DNA of 8,329 nucleotides from an uncultured Campylobacter sp. (GTDB lineage: Bacteria; Campylobacterota; Campylobacteria; Campylobacterales; Campylobacteraceae). The notes beneath the pieces are model-generated. The model was not told the origin of the DNA and ran no database searches. It worked only from the letters and a program-made list of their open reading frames with translations. The stretch is taken from positions 1 to 8,329 of the forward strand of contig NZ_CALKTC010000071.1 in assembly GCF_937996225.1 (NCBI RefSeq), read 5' to 3'. Shown here in pieces: positions 1-6,538 of the stretch. The position numbers and the translations under genes were made by a program. How positions within the stretch are numbered: position 1 is the stretch's first letter; each line of letters opens with the position of its first letter.

Positions 1-20
1 ATCAGTGCATGTTTTTATAT

Positions 21-62
21 CATAAAATCTCCCATTATATAAAAATTTATCTAGATTTTATG
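21..62. promoter_or_regulatory. 10-bp inverted repeat, possible operator
   Basis: CATAAAATCT at 21-30 is an exact reverse complement of AGATTTTATG at 53-62, with a 22-nt AT-rich spacer that itself holds the near-palindrome ATAAAAATTTAT (39-50). The right arm sits where the -35 region would be for the -10 candidate at 72-77, so a repressor bound here could block transcription of the importer operon. Metal-responsive regulators (Fur, NikR) would be natural candidates for such an operon, but the arms do not match a consensus I can name. AT-rich DNA makes chance repeats common. Confidence 0.3.
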
Positions 63-71
63 CCGATCAGC

Positions 72-77
72 TATAAT
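72..77 (+). promoter_or_regulatory. -10 box candidate for importer operon
   Basis: TATAAT at 72-77 is a perfect -10 hexamer 48 nt upstream of the start codon at 126. No clear -35 is seen, which is usual for the main sigma factor in Campylobacter, where T-rich stretches replace it. The leader after it holds a small hairpin (CCGCA 93-97, TGCGG 103-107) and a good ribosome site AAGGAG at 115-120, five nt before ATG. Confidence 0.5.
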
Positions 78-125
78 TCCGCTATTCTAACCCCGCATAT
101 TTTGCGGAATTTTCAAGGAGAAAAA

Positions 126-1172
126 ATGCTTAAACTTCACTCAATCCTTCTTGGTGCAGCGCTTTGCGCTAGCCTGGCTTTTGCAGATCGCACGATTACC
201 GATCAGCTCGGTCGCAAGGTCACAATCCCGGATCAAGTAAATCGTATCGTCGTGCTACACCACGAAGCACTCAATGTCTTAAACGAAATCAACGCTCAAG
301 ATAAGGTCGTAGGCATCCTAAAAAGCTGGGAGCAGCGCCTAGGCAAAGAGTATAATCGTTTGGCACCGAGTTTTAAAAACCTACCTAATCCAGGCGATAT
401 CAAAGATGTCAATTACGAAGCTCTGCTTAGTCTAAAGCCCGATGCGGTCGTAGTGGTCAACTACTTCCCTAAAGAATATATCGCTAAAATGGAGGAGTTG
501 AAAATCCCAGTCGTAGGTATTTCATTTTTCAGCTCTGCACAAGAGGAAAAAGCTAAGCTAAATCCGACCTTTAAAGATGAGCGCGATAGCTTCGCTGCTT
601 ACGATGAGGGCTTTTACGAGGGAGTTAAAATTCTAGGCGAACTAAGCAATCACGAAAAGGATGCCGCTGAACTAATAGATTTCGTTAAAAAATCGCAAGC
701 TGATTTAAATGCCAAATTTAGTAATTTTATTGTAGATAAAAGACCTAGAGTTTATATGGCAAATCCCGATCTTACGACCTACGGTAGCGGCAAATATACT
801 GGCGTAATGTTAGCAAGAGCGGGTGCGACGAACGTCGCTGCTGCAGATATAAAGGGCTACAAACAGGTTTCGCCGGAGCAAATTTTAGCATGGAATCCGC
901 AGATTATCTTAGTGCAAAACCGCTATCCTCAAGTACCTGCCGAACTTAAGGCAAACCCTGCGCTAAAAGGTCTTAGCGCCGTGAAAGAGGATAGAATTTA
1001 TCTAATGCCCGAATTCGTTAAAGCATGGGGTCATCCGACTGCCGAAGCGATGGCGCTTGGCGAGGAATGGCTTGCGATGAAACTTTATCCGCAAAATTTT
1101 AAGGACGCAAACTTTGATAAAAAAGTAGAGGAATTCTACGAGAAATTTTACCGCGTCAAATATCAAAAATAA
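126..1172 (+). CDS. ABC importer periplasmic binding protein (iron-chelate/cobalamin/metal type)
   Basis: Captures a metal chelate or related ligand in the periplasm and delivers it to the permease encoded next. The 348-residue product starts with a typical Sec signal (MLK, hydrophobic 7-19, AFA cut after residue 20). The mature N-terminus reads DRTITDQLGRKVTIPDQVNRIVV, the usual opening of Peripla_BP_2 (FepB/BtuF-like, helical-backbone) proteins. Other family marks are the SLKPDAVVVV strand near 102-111, a long lobe-connecting helix about 175-200, and a C-terminal WGHPTAEAMALGEEW segment at 301-315 followed by YP. ATG at 126 is chosen because AAGGAG lies five nt upstream and the signal peptide begins there; an in-frame ATG at 9 would add 39 residues in front of the signal. 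Cys14 is not in a proper lipobox, so a soluble protein is more likely than a lipoprotein. The ligand (siderophore, heme, B12, nickel or molybdate) cannot be decided. Confidence 0.9.
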   Translation: MLKLHSILLGAALCASLAFADRTITDQLGRKVTIPDQVNRIVVLHHEALNVLNEINAQDKVVGILKSWEQRLGKEYNRLAPSFKNLPNPGDIKDVNYEALLSLKPDAVVVVNYFPKEYIAKMEELKIPVVGISFFSSAQEEKAKLNPTFKDERDSFAAYDEGFYEGVKILGELSNHEKDAAELIDFVKKSQADLNAKFSNFIVDKRPRVYMANPDLTTYGSGKYTGVMLARAGATNVAAADIKGYKQVSPEQILAWNPQIILVQNRYPQVPAELKANPALKGLSAVKEDRIYLMPEFVKAWGHPTAEAMALGEEWLAMKLYPQNFKDANFDKKVEEFYEKFYRVKYQK

Positions 1173-2152
1173 TGCTGAACCTAATCCTATTTCTCCTTTG
1201 GGTAGTGCTGGCGCTAATCTCGCTCGCTAGCGGACAGTTTCATATACCGTTAGAAGAAATTTTTAAAATTCTCTTTAGCGGAGGCGGCGATGAAGCCGCC
1301 AAAAGTGTGATGCTGGATGTTAGAATTCCGCGCATTCTACTCTCCAGCCTTTGCGGTGGAGCGCTTGCTATCGCGGGTTTGAGCTTGCAGGCGGTATTTA
1401 AAAACCCGCTCGTTGGCCCGCACATCGTAGGCGTTAGCACTGCAGCGGCATTCGGCGGCGCGCTTTGTATTTTGCTAGGATTGAGCGGCTTATGGCTTGC
1501 GGGGTTTGCATTTTGCTTCGGACTTGCGGCGCTATTTTTGCTCTATCTTTTGGCAAAATTCGTAGCACGCGCTGATATTTTCTCACTCATTTTAGCAGGT
1601 ATAGTCATTAACGGCGTATTTGCCGCACTTACGAGCTTGGTGCAGTATCTGGCAGACGATGAGGAAGTACTGCCTAATATCGTTTTTTGGCTACTGGGAA
1701 GCTTCGTAAGCGCAGGATATGATAAAGTAATTTTGATGTGCGCGATCGCCCTGCCCGCTTCTGCAGTCTTAATCGCGCTGAGATGGCGGTTTAATCTACT
1801 CAGCCTAAATGATGATGATTTGCGCGTGCTAGGCGTGGATGTTAAGTTTCTGCGCTGCACGATCCTAGCGCTTTGCACTGCTCTGATCGCCGTACAAGTT
1901 AGCGTCAGCGGAAATATCGGCTGGGTAGGTCTTGTAGTGCCGCACGCCACCAGGCTCATCGCGGGCAGCGACCACGTGAAGCTAATGCCCGCCTGCTTCA
2001 TCGCAGGAGCGATCTTTATGCTGGCAATCGACGATCTATCTCGCTCGCTAAGTAGCGCCGAAATTCCTTTAGGAATTCTATCCGCTCTCATCGGAAGCCC
2101 GATCTTTGCCCTACTTCTAAAAAGGAGTGCTAAAAATGCAAAATCTAATTGA
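1172..2152 (+). CDS. ABC importer permease, FecCD/BtuC family
   Basis: Forms the inner-membrane channel of the importer as a homodimer with the ATPase encoded next. The 326-residue product is of usual length for the family (about 320-340) and almost wholly hydrophobic, consistent with around ten helices. Family marks are RIPRILLSSLCGGALAIAGL at 51-70, then LQAVFKNPL and HIVGVSTAAAFGGAL up to 98. The cytoplasmic coupling stretch LRVLGVDVKFLR lies at 217-228. GWVGLVVPHATRLIAGSDH at 250-268 is the most diagnostic block, and the end carries EIPLGILSALIGSPIFALLL. ATG overlaps the binding-protein stop by one base (TAATG at 1170-1174), indicating translational coupling. The stop lies inside the start region of the ATPase gene. 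Confidence 0.95.
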   Translation: MLNLILFLLWVVLALISLASGQFHIPLEEIFKILFSGGGDEAAKSVMLDVRIPRILLSSLCGGALAIAGLSLQAVFKNPLVGPHIVGVSTAAAFGGALCILLGLSGLWLAGFAFCFGLAALFLLYLLAKFVARADIFSLILAGIVINGVFAALTSLVQYLADDEEVLPNIVFWLLGSFVSAGYDKVILMCAIALPASAVLIALRWRFNLLSLNDDDLRVLGVDVKFLRCTILALCTALIAVQVSVSGNIGWVGLVVPHATRLIAGSDHVKLMPACFIAGAIFMLAIDDLSRSLSSAEIPLGILSALIGSPIFALLLKRSAKNAKSN

Positions 2153-2900
2153 GGTAAAAAATGCTGGCTTTTACTACGAGGCGGAAAAATTCTGCTTTCG
2201 CAACTTAAACTTCGAGCTTGCCAGCTCTCAAACATTAGCGATTTTGGGCTTAAACGGGCAAGGCAAAAGTACGCTAATGTCGTGTATGATGGGGATTTTA
2301 CAGCCTAAAGAAGGCGAGATCGTACGCAAGGCAAAATTTGCTTTCTTGCCGCAGAGCTTTAACGTCGCGTTTGATTACAGCGTGCTTAACATCGTACTGA
2401 TGGGGCGGGTACGCGAGATCTCGCTTTTTTCAAAACCTGGCAAAAAGGATATTCAAATCTGCCTTGATGCTCTGGATACGCTAGGCGTCGCCCATCTGCA
2501 AAAGCGCAGCTTTAACGCCCTTAGCGGCGGGCAGAGGCAGCTCGTGCTCTTTGCTAGAGCCCTAGCTAGCGGCAGCGACGTGCTGTTTTTGGACGAGCCT
2601 GCCAGCGCGCTTGATATCAAAAACCAAGACCGCGTGCTAAGCCTCATCGCAAATCTACGCTCAAATAGCAATGCGAGCATAGTTTTTACCACCCATCAGC
2701 CTAACCACGCCCTCGCAGTCGCCGATCGCACACTAATCTTGCGAAATGATCTTAGCTACAACTACGGCGCAAGTAACGAAATTTTAACCGAAATCGCGCT
2801 TAGCTCGCTCTACGGCGTACAGATCAAAACGGCAAAATTTGACGTTGCAGGCGCGCAAATCCCCAGCATCACGCAAATTTTCAGCGCGCAGGTGAAGTAG
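2136..2900 (+). CDS. ABC importer ATPase, FecE/BtuD family
   Basis: Hydrolyses ATP in the cytoplasm to drive the importer. The 254-residue product has every ABC motif: Walker A GLNGQGKST (38-46), Q-loop glutamine 73 in LPQSF, signature LSGGQ (129-133), Walker B VLFLDEP with Asp153 and catalytic Glu154, D-loop SALD (157-160) and H-loop His187 in TTHQP. The VLMGR segment at 87-91 is typical of the iron-chelate/B12 class. ATG at 2136 is preferred because AAAGGAG (2121-2127) lies eight nt upstream; an in-frame GTG at 2127 overlaps that ribosome site. The gene overlaps the permease by 17 nt. No strong terminator is visible after it; the spacer downstream is repeat-rich. Confidence 0.95.
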   Translation: MQNLIEVKNAGFYYEAEKFCFRNLNFELASSQTLAILGLNGQGKSTLMSCMMGILQPKEGEIVRKAKFAFLPQSFNVAFDYSVLNIVLMGRVREISLFSKPGKKDIQICLDALDTLGVAHLQKRSFNALSGGQRQLVLFARALASGSDVLFLDEPASALDIKNQDRVLSLIANLRSNSNASIVFTTHQPNHALAVADRTLILRNDLSYNYGASNEILTEIALSSLYGVQIKTAKFDVAGAQIPSITQIFSAQVK

Positions 2901-3384
2901 CGGCGCGACAAAGCAACTCATCAATCGGCGCGAAATTTTAAATCGTGGGATTTTTGTCCTGGGCGAAATTTAAATCGCAGAATTTTGTCTTGAAATGCCG
3001 TCTTGAAATTCTGATTAAAATTTTATATCGAGGTTTTGCCATAGAATTCCGGTCTAAATTCCATAGTGAAATTTTGCCGCAGAATTCCGAGCAGAAATCT
3101 CATAGCGGAATTCTGCCTGCGGCTTGCCGGCTTTCGAAACATGCGATGAAAGTATGCCGCGCTTGAGATTTGAAATTCTGCCGCGAAATTCTACCCTGCA
3201 AACCATAGGCTAAATTCCATTTTAAAATTCCACGACGGAATTTATGCTCGCTCCGATGAAATTCCGAAATTCCGCAGTATGCAAGCTTGCCGCGATGAAA
3301 TTTTAAAATTTTAATCTTTGCGGTTTAATCTGTGTTTTACGTTTGTTTATGTATACTTCATGGCAAATTTTAAAAGGGCTTATT
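2901..3384. repeat. Repeat-rich spacer with dispersed AATT words
   Basis: This 484-bp gap between importer and membrane-protein array holds no credible gene. From 2933 to 3311 it is filled with irregularly spaced variants of GAAATTTTA, GAAATTCTG, GAATTCCG and CTAAATTCCAT; I count about 19 AATT tetramers in 380 bp. Two neighbouring pieces look related: CATAGTGAAATTTTGCCGC from 3062 and CATAGCGGAATTCTGCC from 3101. The block ends in the perfect 14-bp palindrome AAATTTTAAAATTT (3298-3311), found again at 8030-8043. A second palindrome, GCAAGCTTGC, lies at 3281-3290. Unit length and spacing vary, so it is neither a CRISPR nor a simple tandem repeat. The last 70 bp (from about 3314) are the 5' region of the first membrane-protein copy. 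Confidence 0.6.
3352..3357 (+). promoter_or_regulatory. -10 candidate of membrane-protein copy 1
   Basis: TATACT lies 27 nt upstream of the ATG at 3385, after a T-rich run (GTTTTACGTTTGTTTATG). The surrounding 70 bp, about 3314-3384, recur with few changes at 4013-4085 before copy 2, including the TATACT and an AAAAGGG ribosome site. Conservation between paralogs of what should be free spacer favours a real promoter. No transcript evidence is available. Confidence 0.4.
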
Positions 3385-3978
3385 ATGCAAGATCTCGTAT
3401 CTCAGGCAAGAAAAGAGGGGATGATCAGCACCGGCATTGATCTATTTTTAGCGGCGGTGCCTGCGACTTTAGTTGCGCTAGATATTGCTAAGGACGATAT
3501 GCTAGGACTTAGCGGCAACAAGACGGCTACCTATATCATTGGCGGAATTATTTTTGCTCTTTTGTGTGTTTCGGTATTTTTCAGGCTAAGAGCGCTCCGC
3601 AAAATTTAAATGCTTAGCGGCATAAAAGCGGTAGCGCTTTACCGCAACTGCGTAATTGTCTGCATCTGTGTCATTGCCATAACAAGCATCTTTTTATCGA
3701 TTCCTTTATCGATCTCACACAAGCATTTGGCAATGATATTGTGCATTTTGATAGCGTTTGCAGGCGCAATTTACATAGCCGTAGCGTGGTTTTGCATAAA
3801 TTTTGCTCTAGCGCGCGTAAGCGGCGTGGGGATCTTTGAGACATATGTGTGGCTCTGCGTCATCCTTTTTCCGTTAAATGCACTATACCATTTGATATTC
3901 CCCATAACCCTCACAATAACTAGCATCGTGCATCTACTAGCCTGGAGCAAGATAGAAAAGATAAGCGTAAAAGTTTAA
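3385..3978 (+). pseudogene. Membrane-protein family copy 1, split by an in-frame stop
   Basis: An unrecognised polytopic inner-membrane protein, closely related to the next two genes. It opens with MQ, then VSQARKEGMISTGIDLFLAA, nearly identical in all copies. Codon 75 (3607-3609) is TAA where copy 2 has TCA, in the stretch LRKI-stop-LSGIKA; one base change explains it. The next codon is ATG (3610) where copy 2 has GTG, so ribosomes could restart at once and give two pieces: 74 residues (helices 1-2) and 122 residues (3610-3978, helices 3-6). The break falls in a predicted cytoplasmic loop, so a split but working protein is conceivable. Read through, it would be 197 codons. It lacks about 20 residues present between helices 5 and 6 in the other copies. 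The ribosome site AAAAGGG lies at 3372-3378, six nt before ATG. Function is unknown; pseudogene is the cautious call. Confidence 0.7.
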
Positions 3979-4050
3979 AATTTCGCAAATATATCATCGT
4001 GATAAAATTCCTATTTTTGCGATTTAATCCGTGTTTTATGTTTGTTTATA

Positions 4051-4056
4051 TATACT
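4051..4056 (+). promoter_or_regulatory. -10 candidate of membrane-protein copy 2
   Basis: TATACT lies 29 nt before the ATG at 4086, in the same context as before copy 1 (TTTGTTTATATATACTTCA, then GCAAATTTTAAAAAGGG). The spacer 3979-4085 also contains TCGCAAA (3983-3989) matched by TTTGCGA (4016-4022), and a small TATCA-TCG-TGATA hairpin (3992-4004). Either could be a weak end signal for copy 1, but neither has a clean T-tract. Confidence 0.35.
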
Positions 4057-4085
4057 TCAAAGCAAATTTTAAAAAGGGTTTATAT

Positions 4086-4795
4086 ATGCAATTCATTGTA
4101 TCTCAGGCAAGAAAAGAGGGGATGATCAGCACCGGCATCGATCTGTTTTTGGCGGCGCTACCCGTGGTTTTTATCGTAGTAGGCTATGTCTCTTTCAGCG
4201 AGACATGGCGCCTTGACGACGAGATGATAAATTATATCGCTAGCGGAATTTTGATTGCTTTTATTTGTGTTTCAGTATTTTTCAGATTGCAGGCGCTCCG
4301 AAAAATTTCAGTGCTTAGCGGCATAAAAGCAGCGACACTTTATCGCAACTGCATAATAATCTGCGTCTGCTTTTTTGCGCTAGCGCTCGTGCTCAATTAC
4401 CTTTATCCGAGAGAGCCTGACGCAGACGGCGGGCAGAGTGATAATCCATTTGCGGCGATATTTGGACTAGCGCTTTTCGCAGGCGTTATTTACATAATCG
4501 TCGCATGGTTTCGCATAAATTTTTCGCTTGCGCGCGTAAGCGGCGTAAGTACCTTTCGGACTTATGTGTGGCTCTGTGTGGGACTTTTCGTGCTAAATAT
4601 ACTATGATACTATGCAATGTAGCGCTCTACGGTTTATTCGCCTATAAGTTGCAGACGGGCGCCGAGCCGGCTTCTGCTTTGGTTATCGTCGTCGTGTTAT
4701 CCAAAATGCTCCTGCCGTTCATCGCTCTTGTGATAACTGGCATCGTGCACCTGCTCGCCTGGAGCAAGATAGAAAAGATAAACGCAGAGGTTTAA
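4086..4795 (+). pseudogene. Membrane-protein family copy 2, frameshifted by 8-bp tandem duplication
   Basis: Same unrecognised family as copies 1 and 3. The reading frame runs from ATG 4086 (AAAGGG site at 4073-4078) to TGA at 4605-4607, giving 173 residues ending VLNIL after predicted helix 5. The rest of the protein continues in another frame to TAA at 4793-4795 and encodes the conserved helix 6 and tail, ITGIVHLLAWSKIEKI. The cause is visible: ATACTATG occurs twice in direct tandem (4599-4606, 4607-4614). Removing one unit restores the line VLNILCNVALYGLF, which aligns with ALNWLCGAGPFGLA of copy 3, and gives 233 residues. As written, the product lacks helix 6. The short direct repeat could revert by slippage, so this may be an off-state rather than a dead gene. 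Conserved loops are RLQALRKISVLSGIKAATLY (67-86) and RINFSLARVSGVSTFRTY. Confidence 0.8.
4599..4614 (+). repeat. Exact 8-bp tandem duplication (ATACTATG)x2
   Basis: Two perfect adjacent copies of ATACTATG. Eight bases shift the frame by two, and the TGA that ends the upstream frame (4605-4607) is created at the junction of the two units. The paralogs at the matching site have no such duplication. Confidence 0.9.
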
Positions 4796-4905
4796 AATTT
4801 CGCAAACCTCTCGTCGCGATAAAATTTCGCTCTTTTCGGTTTGATTAGCGTTTTACATCTGCTTTTTGCATATTGAAATAAATTTTTTAAAAGGAGTTAT
4901 ACGAC

Positions 4906-5568
4906 GTGCAAAACACCGTATCTCAAGCAAGAAAAAATGGGATGATCAGCACCGGCATCGATCTGTTTTTAGCGGCGTTACCGGTGGTTTTGATGGCGAT
5001 AGATTTTGTTTTTGAGGGCATACCGGGGTATCCATATAATATCGTGATCATAGGTGGAATTTTTATCGCTTTTATTTGCTTCTCGGTGATTTATAGGTTA
5101 AGAGCACTCAGCAAAATTTCAGCGCTCACCGGCATAAAAGCGGCGGCGCTTTACCGCAACTGCATAATTGTTTTCATCTGTATCTCGGTGTTTTCATTAT
5201 TTCATCCGATAAGTTCTTGTAGAGAAGAGATGGTTAGAGAGACAACAGGAGAGACAATATGGAATTTAGCAGCGCCCGCAGCCGCAATCTACATAATCGT
5301 AGCGTGGCTTCGCATAAATTTCTCTTTGGCGCGAGTAAGCGGCGTGAGCGCCTTTCGCACCTATGTGTGGCTCTGCGCCTTCTTTTTCGCGCTAAATTGG
5401 CTATGTGGCGCAGGGCCCTTCGGTTTGGCTAACTCCAAGCCGCAAACTGACGATTCGGTTGTGGCTTTAGTCATTACATCATTAAAGGAATTTTTGCCGT
5501 TCATCGCTCTTGTGATAACTAGCATCGTGCACCTGCTAGCTTGGAGCAAGATAGAAAAGCTCGCCTAA
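4906..5568 (+). CDS. Unrecognised six-helix membrane protein, intact copy 3
   Basis: The only uninterrupted one of the three close copies (220 residues). I do not recognise a named family. Predicted helices lie near 18-35, 46-63, 85-100, 121-135, 153-168 and 196-213. Lys/Arg-rich segments (ARKNG 8-12, YRLRALSK 63-70 and LYRN 82-85, LRINFSLAR 135-143, WSKIEK 213-218) put both ends and loops 2 and 4 in the cytoplasm. These inside loops are nearly identical among copies, while the outside loops (36-45, 101-120, 169-195) differ. The motif pair TGIKAAALY (75-83) and SGVSAFRTY (145-153) suggests an internal duplication. Start is GTG 4906, supported by AAGGAG at 4891-4896 nine nt upstream and by alignment with MQ of the other copies. 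The upstream 110-bp spacer resembles that before copy 2, but its -10 (CATATT, about 4869) is weaker. Confidence 0.8.
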   Translation: MQNTVSQARKNGMISTGIDLFLAALPVVLMAIDFVFEGIPGYPYNIVIIGGIFIAFICFSVIYRLRALSKISALTGIKAAALYRNCIIVFICISVFSLFHPISSCREEMVRETTGETIWNLAAPAAAIYIIVAWLRINFSLARVSGVSAFRTYVWLCAFFFALNWLCGAGPFGLANSKPQTDDSVVALVITSLKEFLPFIALVITSIVHLLAWSKIEKLA

Positions 5569-5719
5569 GCCGAAGCGCTTTCGTTTTGCGGCGACCACGC
5601 GCTTTTGCAAGTCTAAACCGCAACGTCCAAAGCCGCGCTGTTATAGCAATGTCAAGCGCGCCGCCGCAGCAGCAAAGCCGCAAGATAGCGCGTAAATTTA
5701 GAAAATTCAAAGGATAAAA
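5569..5719. other. Spacer with weak hairpin, no gene seen
   Basis: These 151 bp are relatively GC-rich and, apart from the last 30 bases, lack the AATT words of the other spacers. AAGCGC (5573-5578) can pair with GCGCTT (5599-5604), followed by TT: a weak candidate end signal for copy 3, with a loop of 20 nt. Reading frames here on the - strand look like shadows. CAAAGGA just before 5715 is the ribosome site of the next gene. Confidence 0.3.
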
Positions 5720-6538
5720 ATGAAAGAAATTTCAAAGCAAGATCTGCTTCGCAAGGCGAAATTCCGCGGAGTTTTAGGTGCCGTGATTTTGCTAGGCATC
5801 GGCGTAAGCGGCACGGTGGGCGTAAGCAGCATAGACGAGGACGCGGTCGCGATTTTTAGAGTTTTAGCGCTGCTAGCGACACTAGCGATATTTTACGACT
5901 GCTTCGTTTGCCTAGAAAAGGCACTAGGCGTGCGCTTCGTTAAGACCTATAGGCTGATAGAAAGTATCCCGATCGTCGCGATTTTGTGCTACTGCGCCAT
6001 GGTAGTAGCGCTAAAAGAGGGCGCGATGCTAGGTCTACTCTACACCCTGCTCTACGTCCTTTCGACGTGCGCAGCGGTGATAATCTGGGGCGTATTAAAC
6101 TGCCGCCTAGCCACACTTAGCGGCGTGGATTTATTTAAAATCTACGGCATAGTGGTGTCCGTGGCATGGCCCTGCGAAGCAGTATCGGGCGCGCTAGCTA
6201 AAATAGGCGTAATCCTCGCGCTGCCGTATCTAATCGCAGCGTCGCTGGTAACGGCGTTTTCGGGGATTTTGCTAATCATAGCATGGATAAAATTCAACCC
6301 CGCAAGGTTATGCGGCGCGGAAAATTCTAGCGAGCTTGATGGCGCCAAGCTAGGCGCGGACGGCGAAAAACCGAGCATTTACAGCAAACTCGCCGCTTTT
6401 AAGAAATCAGACGCGGACGATGCGAAAAAGCCCGCTTCCAAGGCGAGCGCAGATACCGCAAATATGCCTACTTCCAAAGTGAGCGCAGATGATACGACCG
6501 CCGCAAGACGCCCGGGCAACCCCGGATTTAAATTCTAA
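5720..6538 (+). CDS. Diverged relative of the six-helix membrane family with hydrophilic tail
   Basis: A 272-residue protein I do not recognise, but it follows the plan of the three preceding copies. A basic N-terminus (LLRKAKFRG 9-17) is followed by helices near 16-33, 43-60, 79-97, 105-125, 142-159 and 168-190. Its two cytoplasmic loops carry ALGVRFVKTY (68-77) and LSGVDLFKIY (133-142), matching each other and the SGVSAFRTY motif of copy 3. The last helix ends SGILLIIAWIKF, like SIVHLLAWSKI. It differs by a 75-80 residue polar tail (from about 195) containing a degenerate 12-residue repeat, KPASKASADTAN then MPTSKVSADDTT (237-260), presumably cytoplasmic and disordered. ATG is supported by AAAGGA at 5709-5714, five nt upstream. 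Homology is judged by eye and should be taken as probable. Function is unknown. Confidence 0.8.
   Translation: MKEISKQDLLRKAKFRGVLGAVILLGIGVSGTVGVSSIDEDAVAIFRVLALLATLAIFYDCFVCLEKALGVRFVKTYRLIESIPIVAILCYCAMVVALKEGAMLGLLYTLLYVLSTCAAVIIWGVLNCRLATLSGVDLFKIYGIVVSVAWPCEAVSGALAKIGVILALPYLIAASLVTAFSGILLIIAWIKFNPARLCGAENSSELDGAKLGADGEKPSIYSKLAAFKKSDADDAKKPASKASADTANMPTSKVSADDTTAARRPGNPGFKF
6431..6502 (+). repeat. 36-bp degenerate tandem repeat inside the membrane-protein tail
   Basis: CCCGCTTCCAAGGCGAGCGC from 6431 and CCTACTTCCAAAGTGAGCGC from 6467 are 36 bp apart, each continuing with AGAT. They encode the 12-residue repeat in the hydrophilic tail. The period is a multiple of three, so copy-number change would lengthen or shorten the tail without a frameshift. 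Confidence 0.6.

Noticed and set aside
9..125. Longer N-terminus of the binding protein from ATG 9
   Set aside because: It would bury the signal peptide 39 residues in, overlap the promoter candidate, and ignore the AAGGAG at 115-120.
126..188. Lipoprotein signal in the binding protein
   Set aside because: The only cysteine (residue 14) is preceded by Ala-Ala-Leu and followed by more hydrophobic sequence; the AFA site after it fits signal peptidase I better.
2127..2135. GTG start for the ATPase
   Set aside because: The GTG overlaps the ribosome site AAAGGAG; ATG at 2136 is eight nt beyond it.
1543..2235. 230-codon - strand open frame
   Set aside because: It lies antisense to the permease and the start of the ATPase gene, whose conserved motifs are unmistakable on the + strand; the antisense product is Ser/Arg-rich without family features.
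2945..3166. 73-codon + strand open frame in the spacer
   Set aside because: It is a translation of the AATT-type repeats, starts without a ribosome site, and has no protein-like features.
2933..3311. CRISPR array
   Set aside because: Repeated words are short, imperfect and irregularly spaced, with no constant repeat and no unique spacers of even size.
4505..4795. Separate 96-codon gene in the second frame of copy 2
   Set aside because: Its first third is an out-of-frame reading of conserved copy 2 sequence; only the part after about 4607 is real family sequence, displaced by the 8-bp duplication.
5519..5710. 63-codon - strand open frame after copy 3
   Set aside because: It runs antisense into the conserved end of copy 3 and shows Arg/Ala-rich shadow composition.
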